Of a stretch of 6,694 nt of DNA, positions 1 through 6,228 are shown in pieces. A program made the translations under genes and the position numbers. How positions within the stretch are numbered: the stretch's first letter is position 1; every line of letters starts with the position of its first letter. The stretch is from Deltaproteobacteria bacterium. GTDB taxonomy: Bacteria > Desulfobacterota > DSM-4660 > Desulfatiglandales > HGW-15. The stretch is taken from positions 932,306 through 938,999 of the forward strand of contig CP070840.1 of assembly GCA_020342025.1 (NCBI GenBank), read 5' to 3'. Under the pieces are notes generated by a model. It did no database searches. It saw nothing but the letters and a program-made list of their open reading frames with translations, and had not been told where the DNA came from.

Positions 1-759
1 AAGTACGGCCACCTTATAAAGGATAAGGTGGGACACCACGCCAAAGTCTACGATTATTACATTGACATGCGCTGCTTTGGCAAAGGGTATGAGGAATTTT
101 ACGTGAGATGCCAAGAAGAGGGGATCGGGTTTATCAGGGGCAAACCTGCCGAAGTCACCAACCAGGCCCTTACCCCTGAAGAGGAGGGCAAGCTCATCGT
201 CATTGGCGAAGATACTCTCCTTGGAAAACGATACCGAACGCCTGTGGACATGGTGATCTTGTGTGCCGCCATGCAGGCGCGCGCTGATGCCCTGGACGTG
301 GGCAGGGTTTTCGGCGTCAACCAAGGCGCAGATGGCTTTTTCTTGGAGGAGCACCCCAAGTTAGGTCCATTGAGTACCGCTACCGACGGGGTTTATCTGG
401 CAGGCGCCTGCCAGGGCCCAAAGGATATCCCGGATACGGTGGCTCAGGCATCAGGAGCGGCCGCCAAAGCCTTGCAACTGGCTGCCCGAGGATGGGTGGA
501 GGTCTCCCCCACCATCTCCTGGATTGACCCGGATGTCTGCGCTGGCTGCCAGACATGCATTGAGCTTTGCGCCTACACGGCCATTGAGTTCGATGAACGA
601 AGAGGCGTCTCCGTGATAAACGAGGCCCTTTGTAAAGGGTGCGGGAGTTGCTCGGGATTTTGTCCGAGCGGTGCGGCACAGGTCAAACATTTCAACGAAA
701 AACAGATTTTTGCTGAGCTGGACGGGATGGTGGACGCATTGGCTGAGGTCGGGATTTAG
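1..759 (+). CDS. hdrA: HdrA-type FAD/iron-sulfur subunit, C-terminal part (5' end outside window)
   Basis: This frame is open from the first base with no start in view, so only the last 252 residues of a protein that is usually around 650 residues are present. It is a cytoplasmic flavoprotein subunit of a heterodisulfide-reductase-like complex; in this family the FAD splits electron pairs between two acceptors. Visible HdrA hallmarks are the YIDMRCFGKGYEEFY stretch near the start, the IRGKPAEV segment, a VYLAGACQGPKDIPDTVAQA flavin-closing motif, and a C-terminal ferredoxin domain with two CxxCxxCxxxC clusters (Cys180/183/186/190 and Cys211/214/217/221, numbered from the first codon of the window). 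It ends with TAG, 225 bases before mvhD, and is probably co-transcribed with it. It is distinct from the double HdrA further downstream, so the locus encodes at least two HdrA proteins. The family call is firm; the electron acceptors are unknown. Confidence 0.93.
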   Translation, partial: KYGHLIKDKVGHHAKVYDYYIDMRCFGKGYEEFYVRCQEEGIGFIRGKPAEVTNQALTPEEEGKLIVIGEDTLLGKRYRTPVDMVILCAAMQARADALDVGRVFGVNQGADGFFLEEHPKLGPLSTATDGVYLAGACQGPKDIPDTVAQASGAAAKALQLAARGWVEVSPTISWIDPDVCAGCQTCIELCAYTAIEFDERRGVSVINEALCKGCGSCSGFCPSGAAQVKHFNEKQIFAELDGMVDALAEVGI

Positions 760-830
760 GGGCTGGATCCTCTAAGTATAAAGAAGGTATAAATAGTGAA
801 CGACTTAAACAACAAGACAATGCAACGCAT

Positions 831-905
831 GTCATTGCGAGCGCAAGCGAAGCAATCTCGAGATTGCCACGCCCCCCGCATCGAGTGCGGGGTCCTCGCA
901 ATGAC
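831..905. repeat. 75-bp palindromic interspersed repeat (REP/MITE-like)
   Basis: The ends GTCATTGCGAG (831-841) and CTCGCAATGAC (895-905) are perfect 11-base inverted repeats. Inside lie a perfect 16-base palindrome, GCAATCTCGAGATTGC (852-867), and a hairpin with 7-base arms, CCCCGCA (874-880) and TGCGGGG (886-892), around a 5-base loop. The sequence resembles a CATTGCGAG...CTCGCAATG repeat family that I recall from intergenic regions of many environmental bacteria. It has no coding capacity and no T-run after the hairpin, so it is not called a terminator. In the transcript it could fold into a strong structure between hdrA and mvhD. Confidence 0.8.
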
Positions 906-914
906 CTCTTCTCA

Positions 915-970
915 TTGTCCTTCATTACAGAAAATTAGCAAAGGACAACAGACTACAAACAACTAACCTA
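915..970. repeat. Inverted pair and 7-base periodic repeat before mvhD
   Basis: TTGTCCTT (915-922) and AAGGACAA (941-948) are perfect inverted repeats separated by 18 bases. From 943 on, the sequence runs in loose 7-base units ending in AC (GGACAAC, AGACTAC, AAACAAC, then TAACCTA), stopping just before the ribosome binding site GGAGG at 974-978. The unit type matches the repeats before the double hdrA gene. Confidence 0.55.
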
Positions 971-984
971 AGTGGAGGAAAACT

Positions 985-1407
985 ATGGCAGAATATGAAC
1001 CAACCATCATCGCCTTTGTCTGTAACTGGTGCACCTATACAGCTGCCGATCTAGCGGGGACTTCCAGGTTGATATATCCGCCCAACGTACGATTGATCCG
1101 CATGATGTGTACCGGCATGGTGGATCCAAAGTATGTGATAAAGGCCCTTTTGGAGGGGGCGGACGCTGTTCTGATCAGTGGCTGTCATCCTGGGGACTGC
1201 CATTACATAAACGGAAACTTCAAGGCGCGACGGCGGGTCAAATTGCTGAAAGAGATCCTGCCCAGGTTTGGACTTGACGAACGCCGCCTCAAATTGACCT
1301 GGATTGGGGCGAGTGAAGGGGTCGACTTTGCTGCAACCATCAGAGAAATGGTTACGGAAATGAAGAGCCTCGGCCCCAATGAAGTCAGGGAAAAGATGGT
1401 CATATAA
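985..1407 (+). CDS. mvhD: MvhD-family [2Fe-2S] electron-transfer subunit
   Basis: This 140-residue soluble protein matches the MvhD/FlxD family (hydrogenase or oxidoreductase iron-sulfur delta subunit). Members bind one [2Fe-2S] cluster and pass electrons from an input enzyme to HdrA. The family pattern is clear: CNWCTY at the N terminus (Cys13, Cys16), MCTGMVDP (Cys42), and GCHPGDCHY (Cys67, Cys72). The length of about 140 is normal for a stand-alone MvhD, so it is neither truncated nor fused to HdrA as in some relatives. The start is supported by GGAGG at 974-978, six bases before the ATG. It lies between a conventional HdrA and an FrhB-like subunit and probably links the latter to one of the two HdrA proteins. 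No selenocysteine codon is seen. The stop TAA at 1405-1407 runs straight into the next repeat array. Confidence 0.95.
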   Translation: MAEYEPTIIAFVCNWCTYTAADLAGTSRLIYPPNVRLIRMMCTGMVDPKYVIKALLEGADAVLISGCHPGDCHYINGNFKARRRVKLLKEILPRFGLDERRLKLTWIGASEGVDFAATIREMVTEMKSLGPNEVREKMVI

Positions 1408-1441
1408 TTGAATATTGAAGATTGACGATTGGCGATTGAGG
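1408..1441. repeat. Degenerate ATTGANN heptanucleotide tandem repeat
   Basis: Starting on the last base of the mvhD stop codon, five 7-base units follow in register: ATTGAAT, ATTGAAG, ATTGACG, ATTGGCG, ATTGAGG. The first four bases are invariant and the tail drifts. The array is complementary in type to the CAATAGT array at 1483-1503. For example, 1421-1431 pairs with 1483-1493 at 10 of 11 positions. Confidence 0.75.
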
Positions 1442-1482
1442 AACTCTAAAATCGAAGATTTAGGATAAGCGAAGCCCGATAA

Positions 1483-1503
1483 CAATAGTCAATAGTCAAT
1501 AGA
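1483..1503. repeat. CAATAGT heptanucleotide tandem repeat (three units)
   Basis: Two perfect CAATAGT units and one CAATAGA unit stand in tandem, ending 9 bases before the GGAGG ribosome binding site (1513-1517) of the next gene. It is the complementary right arm to the ATTGANN array at 1408-1441, so the gap transcript can form a stem. Confidence 0.75.
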
Positions 1504-1523
1504 AAATTTACTGGAGGAAACAA

Positions 1524-2669
1524 ATGGCTAAGACAGCTAAAATTGACGTGAAAGGGCAGGACCTCCTTACCTCCCTGAAAAAATTCTTCAAGACACTTCT
1601 TCAGAACGGAGAGATCGCCGCCTTGCTCCTACCCCAGCGACTTCCCATGAAGAATACGGTGATGCCCACACTGGTAACAGATCCGGAAAAGATAAATGGT
1701 GCAGATCCGCTTGCGCCGGTTTTCCCCATGAACGCCGCAAAGGTGGTTTCCAAACTCACCCGCAGACCCACCGGTGAGCGGGTGGCAGTGGTACTGCGAC
1801 CTTGTGAGATCAGGGCATTCATCGAACTGGTAAAGCTGAAACAGGGGAGCATGGACAACGCGCTTCTGGTGGGGGTGGATTGCTATGGGTCTTATGGCAA
1901 CGTGGATTACCCGCGTTTTGCCGGAGATGATGGCAATGGGTCCACGCTTCGTTTTTACGAAAATGTCCTATCCGGGAAAGGGACGGCCCGGGAAGACTTT
2001 GATCTCTCCCCAGCGTGCAAGGCCTGTGAGCACCCCATCCCGGAAAATGCGGACCTCCTTATCGGGCTTGTGGGTGTGGATACCAAGGATCACATCCTCC
2101 TCAAGGCCAATACCTCTGCGGGTGAAGCACTTCTTGAAAAATTAAACCTGACAGAATCAGCTGAGCCTGGAGGCCGTAAAAGTGCCATTGACGCACTGAT
2201 AGCCGAGCGCACTGCGTATCGAGATCAGATGTTTAAGGAAACCAGCGAGGCCACCGCTGATATCGAGAAACTGACCACTTATCTGGCCAATTGCGTCAAC
2301 TGTTACAACTGCAGGGTTGCCTGCCCCGTCTGTTACTGCAAGGAGTGCGTGTTTGTAACCGACGTGTTCGATCATGAGCCTTCGCAATATCTGCGGTGGG
2401 CCAAGCGCAAAGGCATCATCAAGATGCCTACAGACACGGTCTTCTATCACATGACTCGCTTGGCCCATATGAGTACGGCCTGCATCGGTTGCGGTCAATG
2501 CTCTAACGCGTGCCCCAATAATATACCTGTCATGGAAATCTTTCGAACGGTCGCCAGCTATACGCAAAAGGCCTTTAACTACGAGGCGGGCCGCAGCATA
2601 GAGGATGAGCCCCCACTCTCCGTATTTCGTGAAGGGGAATTTCGCGAAGTTACGGGTGGAAGGGATTAG
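1524..2669 (+). CDS. FrhB/FdhB-like iron-sulfur oxidoreductase subunit with C-terminal [4Fe-4S] domain
   Basis: This 381-residue protein looks like the beta-subunit family of coenzyme F420 hydrogenase, formate dehydrogenase and related oxidoreductases. The N-terminal two thirds carry RPCEIRAFIEL (Cys94), a VDCYG segment (Cys120) and the ACKACEHPIPENADLLIG motif (Cys165, Cys168) typical of FrhB proteins, which bind flavin plus a nucleotide-type cofactor. The C-terminal third has a cysteine-rich CVNCYNCRVACPVCYCKEC segment (Cys257/260/263/267/270/272/275) and a clear CxxCxxCxxxCP cluster (Cys320/323/326/330) followed by an HdrC-like IPVMEIF. It lies between mvhD and a double hdrA, with no hydrogenase genes in view, so it is the best candidate for the electron-input module (perhaps NAD(P)H, F420 or formate-linked). 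The substrate cannot be read from sequence. GGAGG at 1513-1517, six bases before the ATG, fixes the start. An FdhB-type name is equally possible. Confidence 0.85.
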   Translation: MAKTAKIDVKGQDLLTSLKKFFKTLLQNGEIAALLLPQRLPMKNTVMPTLVTDPEKINGADPLAPVFPMNAAKVVSKLTRRPTGERVAVVLRPCEIRAFIELVKLKQGSMDNALLVGVDCYGSYGNVDYPRFAGDDGNGSTLRFYENVLSGKGTAREDFDLSPACKACEHPIPENADLLIGLVGVDTKDHILLKANTSAGEALLEKLNLTESAEPGGRKSAIDALIAERTAYRDQMFKETSEATADIEKLTTYLANCVNCYNCRVACPVCYCKECVFVTDVFDHEPSQYLRWAKRKGIIKMPTDTVFYHMTRLAHMSTACIGCGQCSNACPNNIPVMEIFRTVASYTQKAFNYEAGRSIEDEPPLSVFREGEFREVTGGRD

Positions 2670-2670
2670 A

Positions 2671-2712
2671 GTCAGTTGTCCGTGGTCAGTCGTCAGTCGT
2701 TAGCCATTGAAA
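2671..2712. repeat. GTCAGTY heptanucleotide tandem repeat (left arm)
   Basis: Directly after the preceding stop codon, 7-base units run in register: GTCAGTT, GTCCGTG, GTCAGTC, GTCAGTC, GTTAGCC, ATTGAAA. Within it GTTGTCCGT (2675-2683) is the exact reverse complement of ACGGACAAC (2731-2739). Confidence 0.75.
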
Positions 2713-2730
2713 TGGGATAAGCGCTCTTCA

Positions 2731-2758
2731 ACGGACAACACGCGACGGACGATGGACA
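2731..2758. repeat. ACGGACA heptanucleotide repeat (right arm, complementary)
   Basis: Units ACGGACA, ACACGCG, ACGGACG, ATGGACA run in 7-base register up to the ribosome binding site. GGACAAC occurs twice (2733-2739 and 2754-2760), and each copy can pair with GTTGTCC at 2675-2681. The second copy lies only one base before the Shine-Dalgarno sequence, so the alternative pairing could affect access to it. Confidence 0.7.
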
Positions 2759-2761
2759 ACC

Positions 2762-2766
2762 GGAGG
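2762..2766 (+). promoter_or_regulatory. Shine-Dalgarno GGAGG that sets the start of the double hdrA
   Basis: GGAGG lies six bases before the ATG at 2773, the same spacing as for the two preceding genes (974-978 and 1513-1517). The frame stays open further upstream to a TTG at 2707, but that stretch is made of the heptanucleotide repeats and has no ribosome binding site. The ATG at 2773 is therefore taken as the true start. Confidence 0.85.
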
Positions 2767-2772
2767 TTTTTT

Positions 2773-5700
2773 ATGAAGAAAAAGATTGGATCAAGTTTGG
2801 TCGTGGGAACCGGGATCAGTGGGATCCGCTCGGCCCTTGATATGGCGGAACAGGGATATCAGGTGACGCTCATTGACAGGGCCCCTAATCTAGGTGGGAT
2901 TCTGACCCAGTTGGATTACCAGTTTCCCACGGATCATTGCGGGATGTGCAAGATGCTCCCCCTGGTGGAGCGCGATGCATCCTCCCAGTATTGCCTGCGC
3001 AAGGGTCTGTTTCATGAAAACATCGATATCATGCTCTCCACCGAACTCGCGAATCTGGAAGGGGAGCCCGGGAAATACCAGGTTACGCTGCGACAAAAAC
3101 CCACCATGGTGGATTCAGAGCGCTGCATTGGCTGCGGGGAGTGCTCTCGAGTCTGCCCCGTTGAAGTGCCTGATGAATTCAATGCGGGGCTTACCATGCG
3201 CAAAGCGGTCTACCTTCCGGTACCTCACAACATTCCGAACACGTATGTGGTTGATGTGGCCTCATGCACGTTGTGCGGTGAATGTGAAAAGATCTGCCCC
3301 ACAAAGGCCATTGACCTGGGAACGGAGGCACGTCGTGAATTCCGAATTCTGGTGGTGGATGATGAGCTAGTGGTCCGTGATTCCCTGAAAGAATGGTTGG
3401 AGGATGAAGGGTTCCGGGTGGACATGGCCGAATCGGGTATGGAGGCCTTGGAAAAGGTAACTAAAGACGTCTATCACATGATGCTCCTGGACATCAAGAT
3501 GCCGGGCATGGATGGGGTGGAAGTGCTCAAACGTTCCAGGGATATCCGTCCCGGACTCCCCGTGGTGATGATGACCGCGTACGCCACCGTGGAGACCGCT
3601 GTTGAAGCCATGAAGATTGGCGCCCTCGAATACCTGATGAAGCCGTTTGATCCAGATACTCTGGTTCCCCTGATCGTCCAGCTCTACCAGAAGATTGAAC
3701 GCGCCGGTGAGCGCCAACTTGAAGTGGGATCTGTGGTCTTTGCTGCAGGATTTGAGTCTTACGACCCAGCCACAGGCAAAAACACCTATGGTTACGGTTT
3801 GTTTCCCAATGTGGTGACCAGTATTGAGTTTGAACGCATAATCAGTGGCAGTGGGCCCAATCAGGGAAGGCTTCTGAGACCCAGCGACGGGAAAGAGATC
3901 CAAAAGGTGGCCTGGCTCCAGTGTGTGGGATCCCGAGATCCCCAATTGGATGCGGACTTTTGCTCCTCTGCCTGTTGTATGTTTGCCATCAAGGAAGCAC
4001 TCCTGGCAAAGGATAAAAGTGGGGGGAAGGTGGATACGTCCATCTTCTACATGGATATGCGCACCTTTGGAAAAGACTTCCAGCGTTACCGAGATCGTGC
4101 TGAAAACGAATTCGGCGTCCGCTTCATGAGGAACAGGGTGCATACCATTGATCCTGCAGACGCTGGTGGTGGTCTGGTCATCTCTTATGCAGACCTGGAC
4201 GGCAACAAGCACGATGAGAACTTCGACCTGGTGGTGCTCGCTGCTGGGCAGAGACCCCCAAGAGGCACCCAAGATATGGCGGAAATGACCGGCATGGAGC
4301 TGAATCCATGGGGTTTCTGCCGGCTGCAACCCTTTTCCCTGAGCCGCACAAGCCAGCAAGGTTTCACGGTGGCAGGGTCCTTTGCCGGGCTCCGGGATAT
4401 CTCGGAATCGGTGATCCAGGCCAATTCTGCCTCCCTCGCTGCATCCGAGCTGATTCATTCCAAGGGAGGCGGTTTGGCGGAGGAACCTGCGAAAGAACCC
4501 ACGTATCGGGATGTATCCCGGGAACGCCCGCAGGTTTCCGTTTCCATGTGTACCTGTGGCGGTGCCCTAGAAGAGACAATAGACCTAGACCTCCTAAAAG
4601 GATGGATAAAAGATCAGGCATCTGTGAGTCAGGTTCAGTCCATTGATCGCATCTGCACGCAGGAGGGCTGGGATGAACTCAAAGAGACCATATCGAACAA
4701 CGGCGCCAATCGGGTGCTCATTGCCGCTTGTATGCCCTATGTGTACACGAAAAAACTGAGAGAACTGGGGGAGGCGGCAGGGCTCAATCCAGCGCTCTTG
4801 GATGTGGTGGACATCCGCACCAACGCATTCCCCGGCCTTGATGTGAACAGGGAACAGGTGATCCGGGATATCAAGTCCGTTGTGTCCATGGGAATAAGCA
4901 AGGTGAAGGGCATGGACCCCTCACTCACACCCACGACACGAGTTACCCAGAAGGCCCTCGTGGTGGGTGGCGGCATCGCGGGAATGACCGCAGCACTCGG
5001 CATCGCCCACCACGGATTTGAAGTCAACCTGGTGGAGCAAGAAGAAGAACTGGGTGGCAACCTCCGGCTGTTGCACAGGACCATCCAGGGGGATTCCCCC
5101 CAGGAACTCCTGGAAGAGACCCTGTCGAAAGTTGAAAAACATCCACTAATTAAAGTTCACAGTAAGACGAGGTTGATCCATACCCAAGGACATGTGGGTC
5201 GTTTCGTGACCACTATTGAAAAAGAAGATGGGGTCGGTGAAACCCTGGAACACGGCGTGACCGTGCTGGCCACCGGTGGCGTGGAGGCCAAAACAGAGAG
5301 CTATGGGTATGGCAAGAGTGAAGCGATCCTGACCCAGCACGAACTGGAGGAGAAGCTTGCTGACGGCACCCTGGATCCTAAGAAGCTCAACGCCGTGGCC
5401 ATGATCCAATGCGTGGATTCCAGGGAGGAGCCGCGCAACTACTGTAGCCGGATCTGCTGCACCTCTGCTTTGAAAAACGCGCTCTACCTCAAAGAACAGA
5501 ACCCAGAGACCAACGTCTTTATCTTCTACCGGGACATTATGGCCTATGGTTTCCTGGAGACTTACTACACCCAGGCCCGTAAGGCGGGCGTCATTTTTGT
5601 TCAATACGAAATGGATAAAAAGCCTCAGGTGAATGTTGAAAACGACCAACCCCTCATTTCATTCACCGATCGAATCCTGGGCCGGGACCTGGAGATCCAA

Positions 5701-6201
5701 CCGGACACCCTTGTGCTAAGCACTGGGATTGTCCCCAATGACGCCATGCCATTGGCCGACATGTTTGGATTGGAGCTCAACCAGGATGGTTTCTTCCAGG
5801 AGGCTGAATCCAAATGGCGGCCCGTGGATTTCATAAAAGAAGGGGTTTTCATGGCGGGGATTGCCCACTCACCCCGTTCCATTACGGAGTCCATTGCCAT
5901 GGCCGATGCTGCGGCGCAACGGGCTCTCAGAATCCTGGGCAGCGAGCGCCTGGCAGCTGGAGGTCTCGTGGCTGAGGTGCGTCACAGCCTCTGCTCTCTC
6001 TGTGAGCGATGCATCATCGCCTGCCCGTACGGTGCCAGGTGGAATGATGAGGAGGAGAGGAAGATTGCGATTAATGAAATCATGTGCCAAGGCTGCGGTT
6101 CTTGTGCCGCCATCTGCCCCAACAGTGCCTCGGTACTTCGGGGTTACAGGGACCAGCAGATGTTTGAGGTCATTGACTCAGCCCTTGAGGCCGTTTTTTA
6201 A
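2773..6201 (+). CDS. hdrA: Double HdrA with an internal response-regulator receiver domain
   Basis: This 1142-residue protein joins two HdrA modules. Module 1 (about 1-560) has the FAD dinucleotide motif GTGISG (12-17) with Asp35, an HCGMC motif (Cys56, Cys59), an inserted ferredoxin with two [4Fe-4S] motifs (Cys118/121/124/128 and Cys165/168/171/175), a receiver domain (about 187-315), then the rest of the FAD domain from EVGSVVFAAGF (317 on) with CVGSRD (Cys384), FCSSACC (Cys397/401/402) and a closing AGSFAGLRDI (about 534-543). Module 2 (about 587-1142) starts with the HdrA N-terminal cysteine domain (Cys593, 595, 628, 653). It then has GGGIAG (732-737) with Glu755, CVDSRE (Cys880), YCSRICC (Cys891/895/896) and a C-terminal double ferredoxin (Cys1074/1077/1080/1084 and Cys1105/1108/1111/1115). 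Single HdrA is about 650 residues. The likely role is a two-FAD core of an electron-bifurcating or confurcating Hdr complex working with MvhD, the FrhB-like protein and HdrC. Control by phosphorylation is inferred. A BamE-like large HdrA homologue is an alternative to compare. Confidence 0.93.
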   Translation: MKKKIGSSLVVGTGISGIRSALDMAEQGYQVTLIDRAPNLGGILTQLDYQFPTDHCGMCKMLPLVERDASSQYCLRKGLFHENIDIMLSTELANLEGEPGKYQVTLRQKPTMVDSERCIGCGECSRVCPVEVPDEFNAGLTMRKAVYLPVPHNIPNTYVVDVASCTLCGECEKICPTKAIDLGTEARREFRILVVDDELVVRDSLKEWLEDEGFRVDMAESGMEALEKVTKDVYHMMLLDIKMPGMDGVEVLKRSRDIRPGLPVVMMTAYATVETAVEAMKIGALEYLMKPFDPDTLVPLIVQLYQKIERAGERQLEVGSVVFAAGFESYDPATGKNTYGYGLFPNVVTSIEFERIISGSGPNQGRLLRPSDGKEIQKVAWLQCVGSRDPQLDADFCSSACCMFAIKEALLAKDKSGGKVDTSIFYMDMRTFGKDFQRYRDRAENEFGVRFMRNRVHTIDPADAGGGLVISYADLDGNKHDENFDLVVLAAGQRPPRGTQDMAEMTGMELNPWGFCRLQPFSLSRTSQQGFTVAGSFAGLRDISESVIQANSASLAASELIHSKGGGLAEEPAKEPTYRDVSRERPQVSVSMCTCGGALEETIDLDLLKGWIKDQASVSQVQSIDRICTQEGWDELKETISNNGANRVLIAACMPYVYTKKLRELGEAAGLNPALLDVVDIRTNAFPGLDVNREQVIRDIKSVVSMGISKVKGMDPSLTPTTRVTQKALVVGGGIAGMTAALGIAHHGFEVNLVEQEEELGGNLRLLHRTIQGDSPQELLEETLSKVEKHPLIKVHSKTRLIHTQGHVGRFVTTIEKEDGVGETLEHGVTVLATGGVEAKTESYGYGKSEAILTQHELEEKLADGTLDPKKLNAVAMIQCVDSREEPRNYCSRICCTSALKNALYLKEQNPETNVFIFYRDIMAYGFLETYYTQARKAGVIFVQYEMDKKPQVNVENDQPLISFTDRILGRDLEIQPDTLVLSTGIVPNDAMPLADMFGLELNQDGFFQEAESKWRPVDFIKEGVFMAGIAHSPRSITESIAMADAAAQRALRILGSERLAAGGLVAEVRHSLCSLCERCIIACPYGARWNDEEERKIAINEIMCQGCGSCAAICPNSASVLRGYRDQQMFEVIDSALEAVF
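3331..3717 (+). other. CheY/NtrC-type receiver (REC) domain embedded in HdrA
   Basis: Residues about 187-315 of the double HdrA form a full receiver domain beginning FRILVVDDE. The acidic pair is Asp196-Asp197, the phospho-acceptor Asp240 lies in LLDIKMPGMDG, the switch Thr268 in MMTAYATVETA, Tyr287 and the conserved Lys290 in YLMKPF. The Asp-to-Thr step of 28 and Asp-to-Lys step of 50 equal those of NtrC (54, 82, 104), and the wording is closest to receivers of sigma-54 regulators. No DNA-binding or ATPase output domain follows; the chain returns to the HdrA fold at EVGSVV. The phosphate donor would have to be a kinase encoded elsewhere. Confidence 0.95.
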
Positions 6202-6228
6202 AGAGACTGTCGAAGAACCAGCTTCTGA

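Noticed and set aside
788..794. TATAAAT resembling a -10 promoter box upstream of mvhD
   Set aside because: No -35-like sequence stands at the right distance upstream, so a promoter cannot be supported.
831..905. Palindromic element as a rho-independent terminator
   Set aside because: The hairpins are not followed by a T-run on either strand.
1408..1503. Short repeat arrays as a CRISPR
   Set aside because: Units are 7 bases in direct tandem without spacers, and no cas genes are present.
2707..2772. Possible earlier TTG start for the double HdrA, adding 22 residues
   Set aside because: The stretch consists of heptanucleotide repeats, gives a protein segment unlike HdrA N termini, and has no ribosome binding site, while GGAGG precedes the ATG at 2773 at good spacing.
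3337..3349. Two GAATTC sites, one base apart, at the ferredoxin/receiver junction, which could hint at a cloned chimera
   Set aside because: The frame is kept at both junctions, the far junction has no such site, and the HdrA fold resumes exactly where the insert should end. Coincidence is more likely than artefact.
3367..4458. Long open frame (363 codons) on the minus strand inside the double hdrA
   Set aside because: Its product matches no recognisable family, while the opposite strand encodes clear HdrA and receiver motifs. It is a shadow caused by codon bias.
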